From assembly GCA_039566865.1 (NCBI GenBank), contig CM076943.1, positions 43,222,663 through 43,286,662 on the forward strand: a stretch of DNA of 64,000 nt, read 5' to 3'. This document shows, one piece after another, positions 45,649 through 57,500 of the stretch. The translations under genes were made by a program, and so were the position numbers. Below the pieces are notes generated by a model. It was not told the DNA's origin and made no database searches. It was given only the letters and a program-made list of their open reading frames with translations. The DNA is from Aurelia coerulea. Taxonomy: Eukaryota > Cnidaria > Scyphozoa > Semaeostomeae > Ulmaridae. The stretch's first letter is position 1. Every line of letters starts with the position of its first letter.

Positions 45649-48600
45649 TCACACTTTCAAGTTCGATGTTACTGTAAATCCAAATCTCGCTACAGGAATC
45701 TTGGATCTCTGTGATCTCCTAGGTCTATCATCGACTTGATTCTTTTCTTGTTCCTTCTCCCCTTTCCCTCTTTCATTGTCACTGATGTCTTCCTCTTCAT
45801 TGTCGTAACTTTCCGCTGTTGGAACTTTCTTGAAATGTGAGACATTTCGTGTTATGATATGTCGTTGATTTTTCGCGACTATCTTTGTTCCTTTTCGCTC
45901 ATGTACAATGAATCTTTCGGGGCTGAACTTTGGTACTAGCTTATTTGTTCTCTTTTGTAGACAAATAACTGTATCTCCCTCTTTTATCTCTGACTCTTTC
46001 GCATTATGTTTCTTGTCATAATATTCTTTGTTTTGTTCTTTCTTTTTCTCGATGTTTTCCTTTGCTTGCTTATGCTTATTTAGTACCTTCTTTGTTGGTA
46101 ATTCAGGGAGTTGTCCTCGAATTGTTCTGTTGAATAAAAGTTCACATGGAGGTACTTTAGTTGTTACATGCGGAGTTGTTCGGTATGTCAACAGAAATCT
46201 TTGGAGTTCTTGTTTCCAGTTCTTTCCTTCTAGCTGTGCTGTTTGTAACACTTTACCGATTGGTTTCATTAAGCTTTCGACGTTTGAATTTCCTTGAGGC
46301 CAGAGTGGTGTACTTGGTTTCCACTCCATACCTAAGGCTTTAGTGTATCTCTCGAATTCATTTCCATTAAATGGAGGTCCATTGTCTGTCTTTAGTTTAA
46401 CTGGAATACCATGTGTTGCAAATATACGGTCTAGCTTCGGAATTACTGCCGGTGCAGCTGTAGAATTAACGATTTCGATTTCTGGAAATTTCGAATAAAG
46501 GTCAGTTACTACCAATAGATATTGTTGTGTATTTTTAATTGGTCCATGAAAGTCAATTGCTACGGTATGCCATGGAATGTCTACTGTTGGAGTTATCTGC
46601 ATCGGTTCAGGTGAATTAGCATTTCCGACGGCTTGACATGCGACACAATTTTCGACTATTTCGCGAACTTTGTCATCCAGTTTGGGAAACCAGATTTTTT
46701 CTCTGATTAGACTTTTTGTCTTTTCTATTCCCTGGTGTCCTACATGGCCTAGCTTTGTTGCTCTATTTTGAAGGCTTTTAGGAATAACCATTCTACATCC
46801 TTTCATGATAATATCTTTGGTGTTATTTACTGTTAGTTCTTCTGCACATCTCTTGTATGGCTGAAGCTCTGAATCTTTTGTATCCCATGTTCCTGATTCG
46901 ATAGCTTTCTGAACTCTTTGTAACACTTCATCTTTACGTGTGGCATCTTTGACTTCTTCAAGTGTCATTGTTTTTGGAACTGTATTTTCTATGATATAGT
47001 TCACATATTCTTCGGCTATTTGTTCTTCGTTACTTTCTGACTGACTCTTGTTGATCGGATGTCGACTCAAATAGTCAGCTTCATTTTGCGATCCTTTCTT
47101 ATATATGACACGAAAGTTATAGGGTTGAAGTCTTAAAACCCATCTTTCTATGCGTGCTGGTGGCTTGGATCTAGCATTATTGAAGATAGACTCTAAGGCC
47201 TTATGGTCGGTGATGACATCAAATTCTTTGCCAAGGAGAAATATGCGAAAATGCTCTATACCCCAGACTAAAGCAAGGCCTTCTATATCGGTCTGTGAAT
47301 ATCTGCTCTCAACTGGAGTGAGTGCTCTACTCGCATATGAGACAATTTGATACTGTGTCCCATCTTTTTCTCTTTGGGCTAAAATAGCACCAACGGCGTG
47401 TTGTGATCCATCTACAATTAACACACTGTGTTTCTTTGTGTCAAAGTAGGCAATTACAGGTGATTGTGTAAGTTTCTTTTTCAGCTGGTTAAATGCTCTT
47501 TGTTCTACTATGGTCCATTTGAAAGTATTGTTCTTCTTTGTCAACTCTCGAAGCGGTTGTGTCAATGTGGCATAATTTGGAATATAGTCACTACAAGTGT
47601 TCGCCATTCCAAGGAAACTGCGCACTTCAGATGCATTCTTTGGCGGTGCAGTGTCCAACAGATGTTTGACTCTCTCTGGGTCAGGTCTGGTACCTTTTTC
47701 TGTAAAAATTAGACCATAAAATTTGATTTCTTGTTGAAGAAACTTGCATTTTTCTCCTTTCGCTTTGATATTTAGATCTGAGAGACGTTTTAGGCAAGCT
47801 TCCAATGCTATGTCGTGCTCTTTTCTATCTTTTCCAAAGATGATGATATCGTCTGCAATATTCTTTACCCCTTGAATGTCACTCAAATTTCGTTGCAGAA
47901 TATTTTGAAATACTTCTGCTGCACTAGATGTACCGTAGTTAAGTCTTTTATACTGGTAAATCCCTTCGTGCGTAGAGAATGTAGTGATAAAGCGGCTTTC
48001 AGGCTCTAATTCAACCTTGTGATAGGCCTGTTTTAAATCGATTTTGGAAAAGTATTTTGCTCCATTTACTGCAGCTTTGAAATCATTTAGGGTCGGCATA
48101 AGGTGTCTTTCTCTTTTTATTGCATTGTTTGCTTCTCGCATATCCACACATATACGTGTTCCCCCATCTTTCTTAGGAATACACACGATAGGTGAAACCC
48201 AGGGCGTCGGCTGATCGATAACCTTCTCTATGATGTCCTGTTCAGTAAGTTTCTTTAGCTCTTTTGAGACTGCTTTTCTCATATGGTAAGGTATACGCCT
48301 TTGTGGTTGCATTACCGGATTCACATCGTCTTTTATGTGTAATTTTACTCTTTGTCCTTTCAATTTTCCTTCCCCTTCGAAAACATTTCGATATTTGTTC
48401 AAAAGTCGTTGAATATTTCCGTCTGTGCTGGCAGGAATGTTTGTTTTCTTTTCTGTGGCTTCTTTGTGATCAGTTGTAATTCCACTCTTTGAATCAGATG
48501 TTTGCTTTTCATCGACTTTGTGTACTAACTGGATTAGCGTCAGTTCGTGGGCAGTTTTTCCACTTAGTAAGTTACCCCCGGATCCTTCGATGACATAAAA

Positions 48601-49725
48601 TTGTGAAATTGTGTAACGCGATTTTGACTCTATCATGGCACTAAAACGGCCTTTAAATGGAAGTGGTGTCGAAGATCCATATGCAAATATTTTGGTCTTA
48701 GCTGGTTCTAGCTTTATTTGATGTTGCAAACTTTCATAGGTCTTGGAATCAATGATGTTAACGGTTGCCCCCGTATCCACTAGAAATGTTAAATCGAACG
48801 AATCATTCAATTTCAGTTGGGTTTCTGTGGAAACTCTATTTTCTCTATCCACTGCATAGGCATATTCATTATCAGAAGAGCTTGATAAATCACTCTGATC
48901 CTGTGTGATGGCATGAGCTTTTCGCTGTCTGCGTTTTCCCTTCACAAAATTTGACTCTTTCTTTGGTCGTGTTGACGTTTGTGGCTCTTTACTTTGGAGG
49001 GGTTTCCTCTGAGGCGTTTCTTGTTTATTACGACAGAGTTTTGCAAAATGTCCAATGAGGCCACATGAAGAGCAAACTGCATGTTTTGCTGGGCATGGTT
49101 TGTTTTTGTGAGGATAACGGAATCCACATTTGTAACAGGTATTTTCTGTACGGATTTCTTTGACGTGTAACTCTTGGAAACTTTCTTCCATACCAGACGC
49201 TTGAGCAGAGCTCATTTCAGCTTTTCTGCCATCGATCAGCATGTCTGCAAGCTTGTAATCTGGTTCTCGGAGGGCTTTTCTCCTAAGTCGAGCTGACTTT
49301 CCATTACACACGATTTGCATCTTAAGTTCGAAGTCCTCGTCGTGAAATTTGCAATGTTTTGCAAGGGTGCGAAGTCGCGTGTGAAATTCATCAATAGTCT
49401 CCTCTGTCTTTTGTGTTGCCTGACGAAAATTGTAAATTTCGAAGATTTGATTCTTGTCTGGCTCGAAGTGTTTAGTTAAGGCATCAACAGCTTTTTTGTA
49501 GTCTTTCTCCTCTCCTGTATCAGGTAGAGTTTTGAAAATATTGTAAACTTCGGGTCCAGCTTGATACAAAAGCAAAGCTCGTTGTCTCTTTGGTTCTGTG
49601 ATGTCTGCGGCAAGCAAATACGTTTGAAATCTCTCCAGCCAGTTTGTCCAGCGACCTTCTGTGTTTGTGATATCACTTTTTGGTTCGAAGACAGGCATAG
49701 GATTTATGTTATTTGCTGCGGCCAT
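45649..49725 (-). CDS. Gypsy Gag-Pol polyprotein, 1358 aa, intact
   Basis: Single frame encoding, in order: a capsid-like Gag region (WTNWLERFQTYLLA, about residues 25-160); two zinc knuckles (CYKCGFRYPHKNKPC and CSSCGLIGHFAKLC, about 197-232); an aspartic protease (FLVDTGATVNII, about 310); reverse transcriptase (FSKIDLKQAYHKV, then IADDIIIF in place of the more common YxDD, about 490-670); RNase H (VLIVDGSQHAVG, SYASRALTPVESRYS, VITDHKAL, about 760-880); integrase with its HHCC finger (GHVGHQGIEKTKS, CVACQA, about 1000-1045) and DDE core (AIDFHGP, TDNGPPF, NSNVES, about 1065-1180); and a basic C-terminus. Gag and Pol share one frame with no shift. The ADD box and short LTRs recall the Mag/K02A2.6-like group; assignment is inferred. 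Confidence 0.96.
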   Translation of the reverse strand: MAAANNINPMPVFEPKSDITNTEGRWTNWLERFQTYLLAADITEPKRQRALLLYQAGPEVYNIFKTLPDTGEEKDYKKAVDALTKHFEPDKNQIFEIYNFRQATQKTEETIDEFHTRLRTLAKHCKFHDEDFELKMQIVCNGKSARLRRKALREPDYKLADMLIDGRKAEMSSAQASGMEESFQELHVKEIRTENTCYKCGFRYPHKNKPCPAKHAVCSSCGLIGHFAKLCRNKQETPQRKPLQSKEPQTSTRPKKESNFVKGKRRQRKAHAITQDQSDLSSSSDNEYAYAVDRENRVSTETQLKLNDSFDLTFLVDTGATVNIIDSKTYESLQHQIKLEPAKTKIFAYGSSTPLPFKGRFSAMIESKSRYTISQFYVIEGSGGNLLSGKTAHELTLIQLVHKVDEKQTSDSKSGITTDHKEATEKKTNIPASTDGNIQRLLNKYRNVFEGEGKLKGQRVKLHIKDDVNPVMQPQRRIPYHMRKAVSKELKKLTEQDIIEKVIDQPTPWVSPIVCIPKKDGGTRICVDMREANNAIKRERHLMPTLNDFKAAVNGAKYFSKIDLKQAYHKVELEPESRFITTFSTHEGIYQYKRLNYGTSSAAEVFQNILQRNLSDIQGVKNIADDIIIFGKDRKEHDIALEACLKRLSDLNIKAKGEKCKFLQQEIKFYGLIFTEKGTRPDPERVKHLLDTAPPKNASEVRSFLGMANTCSDYIPNYATLTQPLRELTKKNNTFKWTIVEQRAFNQLKKKLTQSPVIAYFDTKKHSVLIVDGSQHAVGAILAQREKDGTQYQIVSYASRALTPVESRYSQTDIEGLALVWGIEHFRIFLLGKEFDVITDHKALESIFNNARSKPPARIERWVLRLQPYNFRVIYKKGSQNEADYLSRHPINKSQSESNEEQIAEEYVNYIIENTVPKTMTLEEVKDATRKDEVLQRVQKAIESGTWDTKDSELQPYKRCAEELTVNNTKDIIMKGCRMVIPKSLQNRATKLGHVGHQGIEKTKSLIREKIWFPKLDDKVREIVENCVACQAVGNANSPEPMQITPTVDIPWHTVAIDFHGPIKNTQQYLLVVTDLYSKFPEIEIVNSTAAPAVIPKLDRIFATHGIPVKLKTDNGPPFNGNEFERYTKALGMEWKPSTPLWPQGNSNVESLMKPIGKVLQTAQLEGKNWKQELQRFLLTYRTTPHVTTKVPPCELLFNRTIRGQLPELPTKKVLNKHKQAKENIEKKKEQNKEYYDKKHNAKESEIKEGDTVICLQKRTNKLVPKFSPERFIVHERKGTKIVAKNQRHIITRNVSHFKKVPTAESYDNEEEDISDNERGKGEKEQEKNQVDDRPRRSQRSKIPVARFGFTVTSNLKV

Positions 49726-49764
49726 CTCACGTTTCTCTTCTTTCTCCTTTTAACTCGTCGCCAT

Positions 49765-49899
49765 TGTAGACTTCGTAAGTCAGAGATAAACACGTGCGTT
49801 TGGGAGATTGCATAGTATAAGAATAAATTCAAATCATATGCGCAGGCACATGAAGTCATACAGTAATGATAATAATAATGATAAATCATAACCACTACA
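49765..49899 (-). repeat. 5' LTR of the Gypsy element
   Basis: 135 bp, identical to 45451-45585; carries the promoter side on the minus strand. Confidence 0.95.
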
Positions 49900-49941
49900 G
49901 ATGTGAACAAGCCTAAGCCGATTTTGTATGTTGGTATGAAT

Positions 49942-50365
49942 CAGGGCCGAAGCCAGTGGGGGGGGCTGGGGGGGCCAAACGCCCCCCCAGAAGGCTATTT
50001 GTCGGAAATTTTACTCCACCCGTCGGATTTTTTGTTTTGTTACAGGCCCACATTTAGAAGATTTTACTGGGAAAATGATGCATAGAACATGAATTTATTG
50101 ACTTTCGAGGATAAATTTTGACATGAATTTTGAATCCACAGCATTTTTTCCTTCATGTTGACCAATTTTGAAGGCGCCAACGTTGAAACTACAAAATTAT
50201 TCCAAAGTATAGTAATTAAAGGAGCACATCAGTCCTTTGGTGCATGTTTTAACGTATGTTCCTAAAATTGGGGTTGTTACTGTTGTTGTTGTTGATTTTA
50301 GAGCGTTGGAAAATGTTGGTTCTTTGCCCCCCCCCCCCTAAGAATTAAGGCTGGTATCGGGCCTG
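49942..50365. mobile_element. hAT MITE, 424 bp, TSD GTATGAAT
   Basis: Ends CAGGGCCGAAGCCAG and CTGGTATCGGGCCTG; exact duplication GTATGAAT (49934-49941, 50366-50373). G-run near the left end and C-run near the right. Only 37 bp from the Gypsy target duplication. Confidence 0.92.
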
Positions 50366-50516
50366 GTATGAATTCTAGTTACTGTATCGTTTTGAATCTG
50401 TACTTTCTTAGTTTAATTGCACAAGGCGTCTCATAAAGATTCCCTCAGTTTTTAAATGTAATTCTATCATTTCGGGGAGTACAGTAGGAAAAGGGGCGAT
50501 TTTAAGATACTGAAAC

Positions 50517-50645
50517 AACAAGGACAGATTTTATAAAACAATGCCACGAGTTGCTTTTGATTGACACCGGAATTCAAAGCGATTTGCGATCGCAGACAAA
50601 GAAAATTCTCTGAACCAATAATTAAAACAAACAAAAGCCACAATG
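50517..50645. mobile_element. Solo arm of the AACAAGGGCAG foldback family
   Basis: AACAAGGACAGATTTTATAA and AATTCAAAGCGATTTGCGATC match the left arm of the complete element at 50712-51311; the other arm is absent. Confidence 0.7.
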
Positions 50646-50711
50646 GCAGTATTCATCAATACGGTACTGGACCACAGCTTTTGACTTACTTTCTATAATC
50701 GACAGTTATCA

Positions 50712-51311
50712 AACAAGGGCAGATCTTGTAATACAATAGCATGAGTTACTTTTGTTGACACCTCAGTTCAAAGCGATTAGCGATCACAGACAAAGGAAAT
50801 TATCTCAACCAGTAATTCAAAACAAACAAAGCCGCAAAAGTTTCTTTGAAACCCGGGTAGCTAGCTCGCTCGTTGTACATTCCAGAAATGGGTTTTAAGG
50901 GCAAACATGAGCATAGATCGAAAGAAGAAGGATGCATCTACAAATTTGCCGCGGGCATTTTCTTTGTTTGGTTCACAAGCCGTTTAGGAGGCGATTCAAT
51001 TCTCTTATTTTTTTGGGTGTTATCAAAACATTTACTGCTCAGCCTCTGGACCAAAGAAATAAAATGCCCGCGGCAGATGTGTTGATATATCCTTCTTCTT
51101 TCGATCTATGCTCATGTTTAACCTTAAAAATAATTTCTGGAATGCATAACGAGCGTGCTAGCTACCTGGGTTTCCGAAAAAACTTTTGGGGCTTTGTTTG
51201 TTTTGAATTACTGGTTGAGAGAATTTCCTTTGTCTGTGATCGCTAATCGCTTTGAATTGAGGTGTCAACAAAAGCAACTCATGCTATTGCATTACAAAAT
51301 CTGCCCTTGTT
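50712..51311. mobile_element. Foldback MITE, 600 bp, 9-bp TSD CAGTTATCA (Mutator-like)
   Basis: Ends AACAAGGGCAGAT and its complement; the arms pair for about 250 bp (GCGATTAGCGATCACAGACA, GGGTAGCTAGCTCGCTCG, AAACATGAGCATAGATCGAA). CAGTTATCA at 50703-50711 and 51312-51320. Nine-bp duplications are characteristic of Mutator-like elements. Frames in the arms are mirror artefacts. Confidence 0.9.
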
Positions 51312-51321
51312 CAGTTATCAA

Positions 51322-52561
51322 GGAAAGTCATGTTCTTTACAAAAAGAAACGCATTCCTGCATGTCTTAGATCAATGCAGGCATTTCAGCAAACATGAAGA
51401 AGTCAACCTTTATCTTCAGCTTTCGAGGAAACCCAAAAGGTGATCTCACTAAAGTACACCAAGGAGCTGGATGGGCGCTTTTTCGTCTGTATACTTCCTG
51501 GGAATACTTTAAACCCACATTGATATGTTAAAGTTGCTTCATTCTTCTAAAAAATATGGATTTTTGATACTTTTGGGTTCAACCATATCAAAGACAGTTA
51601 AGATTTCTTTCAACTTCTGTAAAAATGAGGTTTTTTGCGATCCATCCATACAGAAAAAACACATACAAGGGACATACACTCAGCAACATTTCACTTTTTC
51701 CCGCCAATTTCACTGTCTCGCTTTTGTTTCGTTCTAACAGTTTTATCACAGGGAAACCACTGTTGGAACTTTTAAATTAATTTGAAAATATTTAGAATTG
51801 ATTGGAAATCTTTTCAATTCATTGGGACTTAAAAAGGAACAATTTTCCGGTAAACCGACAAAAACATTTGTTCAAAAACATTCAACCATGTCAAAAAAAT
51901 TTCAAACCAAATAAATTAAATTTCAATTATTTCAATGAAGGCTTTCCTGTGATATTCTATCGAGGCTGATGCACTCACAACAACGATAATGGCAGGCAGA
52001 CAGAAATTTAGAAGACAAATACGACCAGAGAAAGAACCAGCTTCTGTCTGCAGCACCAAAGTTGGTGGATTGATGATTCTATGATATTAGAATAGGTAGT
52101 AATAGATTGCACTGTGAGATCAATTGAATGGCTCTGGGGACTTTGGACTGGAGGAGTTTTTGTTGATCTAAGGCCTAGCCCCCTACTACACAAGGTGTTC
52201 CTTCTTGGCCTGGTTTCGAGTTTCACCTACCACCCCAAATATGGGAGCAGCACTGGAACACTGGGTGCAGTTGTGATGAATAAAGGGTGAGAGTAGTTGG
52301 GGGGGGGGGTGTGAATTACTGTCAAGATGCAAAGAGGAATCCAAGTTTTGTGTGAGGAACATTAATTTTTTGAGTTTGGCTCCTATAAAAAATTCTGTCA
52401 CCAAGAAAGACCAAGAATCCTAAGAAGTGAGGAACAAGGTAACAAAACATAGCAAAATAGCAGTATTTGCCAACAAAAATTATTCTGTCCCCCAAAATGG
52501 GATATCCCTTTCATAGCAACAGTAGCTCAGGTCAGTTTGACTTGTACGTAGTAAGCCATGT
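51322..52561. other. Non-coding, no gene seen
   Basis: AT-rich with a G-run near 52300; short frames only, no domain recognised. Confidence 0.4.
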
Positions 52562-52563
52562 TA

Positions 52564-52923
52564 CACTCTTTTTTTATAAGAATATTGTTTATAAGAATAT
52601 TCAGGCTCAGAATCATCCACATTTTAAGAATATTATAAGAATATTGCTCAGCCTCAGCTCGTATATTTGTGTCTCATTTTCCAGCAGTTGCCTGTTTTGC
52701 GATGTTCATAACATTCATATTGTTACAATTGCTTAAATTTGTCTTGCGTTCGACCATTTCTTCATAATGATATGACACTTCTTTGAGCTATGTTCCCCAT
52801 GAAACCATATCAGATTTGAAAAAATAAGAATACTTAAAGAATATGTTAAGGCTCAGAATGAAAAATTTCTTAAGAATATAGAGGGTGGAAAAAATTTATA
52901 GTATTCTTATAAAAAAAAGAGTG
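52564..52923. mobile_element. Palindromic MITE, TA-flanked, 360 bp
   Basis: Ends CACTCTTTTTTTATAAGAAT and complement; TA at 52562-52563 and 52924-52925. Interior has repeated TAAGAATAT and AGGCTCAGAAT. Same family as 16124-16510. Confidence 0.88.
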
Positions 52924-52925
52924 TA

Positions 52926-53709
52926 GTGAGGAGTAACCCATGATGGAGCAGCCATGGGTTACTCCATGGGTTTCCTTGTTTTCTGTCAATTATTGGTTCA
53001 ATCTTGGAGTCACAAAGTGGGTTTTGTGACATGATTCTGGTAGTTTATTTATTAGTTTGTCACCTCCTAAGCAACTACTTTGAGTAAATATTTTCCATCA
53101 GTTGCTTCACAGAAGAATGCACAGTGGATCTGCATGCTATTGTGTATCTGTCTCCTAAGACCTAGTGTCATGAAATAGATGCTGTTTAAACTAAGCAAGA
53201 TTTTGTATTTTTGATACTTTTGGGTCTCATTAAAAATTTTTAGTTGATATTTTTGGGTCTGTGAAAATTAATTGATACTTTTAGGTCAATTTAGGAAACT
53301 GCGGATGGACCCCCCCGTATATAAAAAGTTCAAGTGACCCCCCTGGGCATTCTTCGCAAGTTTAGCATGCACTCAAATTTGTGTGTCTTCTCTAAAACAG
53401 GGGGTGCTCTCTCCTCGATTAGATTATCCATTGAGAGAGCCCCCTCCTTATATTAAGAAATTCCCTGCATACAATTTTGTTTTGTTTCTATCGCCTATAT
53501 TATAAGCATTTATATTTATCTTGATTTACATTGTTATTTACATATGACTGATTATAAACTTGTTTGCATATGGTGGAATTTTTAAAATGAGAAACTGAAC
53601 GAAACTGACGGGGTTGATTCAAGGAATAAACCAACAAAGTACGTTGTTTCCATAATCTGCCTTTAGATAAGATGCGTTTATTCTCTGCTGCATAATTCTC
53701 AGGAATTTC
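52926..53709. other. Non-coding, no gene seen
   Basis: Contains several loose copies of GATACTTTTGGGTC (53210-53290) and C-runs near 53310-53345; no element ends or gene recognised. Confidence 0.35.
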
Positions 53710-54090
53710 AGCATGAACGATAGGACACCAAATGTGAAAGTTTTATTGGTAGCGGGCCACCTTAAAATTAGTTGACGGAGATAAATAGCCACCTCCGGGC
53801 CTGCATATACAGGGAGCTGGGCAAGCTAAAAATAGATCTTGTTTCTTAGCCAATGAAAATTGAGAACTCTTGTCGTGATCACCACTTTCAGGTGATCAGG
53901 CTTTCATGAGGTTGATGATTAAGGTGGATCTGCACTTAAGGTGGCTCATTACTGAAAATTTCAAAATGACGAAGCAGCGATAAGGTGGCTCACTTCCAAG
54001 TGAAAATTAGGCAAAAACACACACAAAACAATTGGTTAAGATGGCTCACTACTAATAAAACTTCACACTTTATGTCCTATCACTCATGCT
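53710..54090. mobile_element. Palindromic MITE next to the BEL element
   Basis: AGCATGAACGATAGGACA and TTTTATTGGTAGCGGGCCAC pair with the right end GTCCTATCACTCATGCT and its inner neighbour. GGTGGCTCAC/CCACCTTAA motifs recur inside. One base separates it from the BEL LTR; its own duplication is not clear. Confidence 0.7.
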
Positions 54091-54091
54091 T

Positions 54092-54520
54092 TGTCAAAAA
54101 AGGTGCGCTTATTTTTAATCGAAGGTATAAAGAACTGCTCCATAAACAACTCACAAGTAGAATTGGTAGGCTCTCATAAGGTTTCTCATCATCTCATCAG
54201 GTTTCTAAGGCTCTCTTCTAGTGCAACGAATAACTAATAAAAACTATTTACAATATGTATAAGTAGAGGACTGTATATAATATTCTCTCCATGGAAGATG
54301 TTGTAGTAAAGGCTCGAACTTCTTAATATTTATTTTATCACTTGTTTAGGCTCAAACTCCAAGATTCATATCGCGTGTTTTCTTCAGACTTTAGGCTCGG
54401 AAATCATGCCCCTATTCAGGCAAAGAGATTTATTTACAGCCCCCTACACGTAAGCCAATATCAATATTTACGTAAGTTAATCTAACCCGGGGGTCATCAC
54501 AAATTACAGTTTATCTCACA
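54092..54520 (-). repeat. 3' LTR of the BEL/Pao element
   Basis: 429 bp, with small insertions relative to the 5' copy (for example TTATTTTATCACTTG versus TTATCACTTG). Confidence 0.9.
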
Positions 54521-54532
54521 CTCCCCCCTTGA

Positions 54533-57500
54533 TCAATCTGGGTCTGATTGATCAACAATAAGTCTACGCAACAAGTCAGCATTCTGCGCTGCTAGCCTTC
54601 TAGGGGGTCTAGCAGGCTTCTCTTCCAGAATCACTTCATTGTTCTCTTCATCAACTGGTAAGGAATGAATGTTCTTACCTTGCTCCTTGTGATTTACCTC
54701 AATCGGGAACAATGACTGAATTGGTCTTCTAAGTCTTGTAAGTGTCCCTCTGTTGTTGACAACTCTAACCTTAGCACCCCTGATTTCTTTGTCTTTACTG
54801 GGAATCAACTCCTCCACAACTGCTACTTTCCACTCTCCTCTGCAACAATTTGGATCTTTTACAATAACAATGTCTCCAGAATCAATGTTTCTTCCCTTTT
54901 CATTGACCTCTCTCGAATGATGGTGTTCTCTCAAACTCAGTAAATATTCGTTACTCCAGCGTCGCCAGAAATGTCCTAGAAGTGTGCGTAGATAACGAGC
55001 ACGCTTCTCTACAACACTGGCGTCATATTCATCTTCTTCATCAAACTCGTCTTGACTTGGGAGTGTAAGAATGCGTCTCCCAATTACAAGATGAGCTGGA
55101 GTTAAGGGTTCTTCAAAGTCCTCAGGGTTGAGATATGCTAATGGTCTGGAATTTATTGTCCCTTCCACTTCTGCTATGACTGTCGTCAGCTCCTCAAAGT
55201 CCAATCTGGCTCTTCCAAGAATCTTGCGCAGCAACCGCTTCATCAATTGTACCATACGTTCGTAATACCCACCAAACTATGCCGCTCTCTCTAAGATGAA
55301 TCTCCAAATTATTTTCTTGTGTGCGACGAACCTCTGAACTTCTTGGGCTTCCAAGATTTTGCCGATTTCTTTGTTTGCGTTCTTGAAAGTCTTTGCATTA
55401 TCTGATGTAATTCTCCATGGTAAACCTCTTCTTGCAATAAATCTTCGTAGACATCGAATAAACGCAGCTGTTGATAAATTAGGTACCACTTCAAGATGAA
55501 CTGCACGGCTTAACGAGCATGTAAACAAGCGAACATAAGCTTTCTGCATTCCTGCTGTTGTCTTGATGTACAATGGGCCTGCAAAATCGATTCCGACATC
55601 GCAAAATGCTTTTGAACCTTGAACTCTTCCCTCTGGTAAATCAGCAGGTTTTGGCACTCTGTAAGACTTCCCTTGCAACACTCTACAAATCATACAACCA
55701 TGGATCAATTTTCGCACTAATTGTCTTCCTTTAGGTACCCAATAATTGGCTCTTACTTCCGTGAGCGTGTCCTTGACTCCACCATGAAACACGTTCAGAT
55801 GACTATGCTCGACAATCAGCTTAGTAATGTAATGATCCCTTGGTAACAACACAGGAAACTTCGAAGTAAACGGCAAACTAGATCTGCTAATTCTTCCTCT
55901 GCATCTAACAATGCCATTATCCACAAACAAACCAAGCTGCCCCTCTAACTTATGGTAATAATCTTTCTTTCCCTTCAAATCTTCCTGTACATCTTTGATC
56001 CACAATTTCTCAGCTTGTAAAATATCTTCTGCAACAACCATTGACGAAAGAACAGATTTTTTCAACAGCTTAATAAACTTCAGCACCAATGCAGTAACTC
56101 TAAGCAGCTTTCTCCAAGTACTAAATCTTGTACAATCAATGATGCTTGATAAACGACAATTGCTTTCTTCTGGTCCAATCAACAATGATGTAACTTTCTT
56201 TGGCTGCAATTTAACTTCCTTCTGACATTCTTCTAAGATTTCTTTTTCAGCTACATTTTCTGACATAGAATAACACTCTGGTGGTCCTCTAAGCCAAGTA
56301 GGACCGTCCCACCACAACGAATTATCCGCAATATCAGATGCAAAACAACCCCTGGAACCAAGATCTGCAGGGTTCTCAGTCCCAGGGCAATGTCTCTACG
56401 AATTAATTCTTGTTAACTCCACAATCTCCTTTCTTCTGTTGTACACAAAGTGCTTGTATTCTTTGTCAGATTTAATCCAGTACAATACACATTTGCTATC
56501 TGTCCAGTAATAAACTCCATCAATGCAAATCACAGGCTGCAATGCTTCTTTTACAGCAGATAACAAACGAGCAGAAATCAAAGCTGCTAATAACTCCAAT
56601 CTTGGAATAGACATCTCTGGAACAGATAATGGTGCAAGCCTGACTTTTGATGCAACCAAAACTGATCTCCATCCAGCTTTAGATTTAAAACACAAATAAA
56701 CTGCAGCGCAATAGGCCTTCTTTGAAGCATCTCCAAAACATGCAAATAACTTGACTCGATTTCTTCATCTTTCGGCAAATAACATCTTTCAACAGCAATA
56801 CTCACATTTTCCAGATCTTTCAACCATTTTGCAACAAACTCTTGCTCTCCCTCTGACAGTGGTGCGTCCCAATCATACTTCTTTCTGCACAAATCTTGGA
56901 ACAGCAATCTTACAGGAATGATAACTGGCACAATCAGACCCAATGGGTCGAATAACTTGGCAGGAAACCTCAAGATATTTCTTTTCGTGAGCTGTAAATC
57001 TCTTCCAAACTCAGCAAGGTAAGCTAATTTCAAAATGATCTTATCTTCATTCAAATCCCAATTCAAACCAAGAATTTTATGCTCCTTTCCAGGCTCAATT
57101 TCGCTTAGACCTCCCATCGACATTTTTGCAAACGATATGTTTTCCATCTGATCAACTTCAACTTCAGGACTTATCAGCAATTTCTCTGTTGTATTCAGCA
57201 ATCTTTCTTGCAACCTCTTCGTCGTTGGTAGCCCATTTCCGTAAATTGAAGCTTCCAGCAGCTAAACACGATTTTACTGCTTTGAAAAAATCTACCGCCT
57301 CTTCTCCATTTGCTGCCCCGCATGTCCAATCATCGATGTAAAACGCTCTAATAACTTTATCAGCCATTTCGATATTCTCCTTGTAATACTGCCTGACATG
57401 AAAATCCAATGTTGCATTCAAGCAGAACGGCGAGCTAGACATTCCAAACAATACAGACGCAAAACGAAATACAATAATCTTTGGCTCTTCTTCTTCCGCT

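Larger units (their letters stand above)
45451..49899 (-). mobile_element. Complete Ty3/Gypsy LTR retrotransposon, 4449 bp
   Basis: Two LTRs of 135 bp (45451-45585, 49765-49899) that I find identical over their whole length, beginning TGTAG and ending CTACA, and a 5-bp target duplication GATGT (45446-45450, 49900-49904). On the minus strand, one base after the 5' LTR, TGGCGACGAG is a likely primer binding site, and AAAAAGGGGAGCAT just before the 3' LTR a polypurine tract. One uninterrupted frame. Everything needed for activity seems present; identity of the LTRs means recent insertion. Confidence 0.96.

Noticed and set aside
45649..49725. Plus-strand frames of 60-89 codons inside the Gypsy element
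   Set aside because: Shadows of the minus-strand polyprotein.
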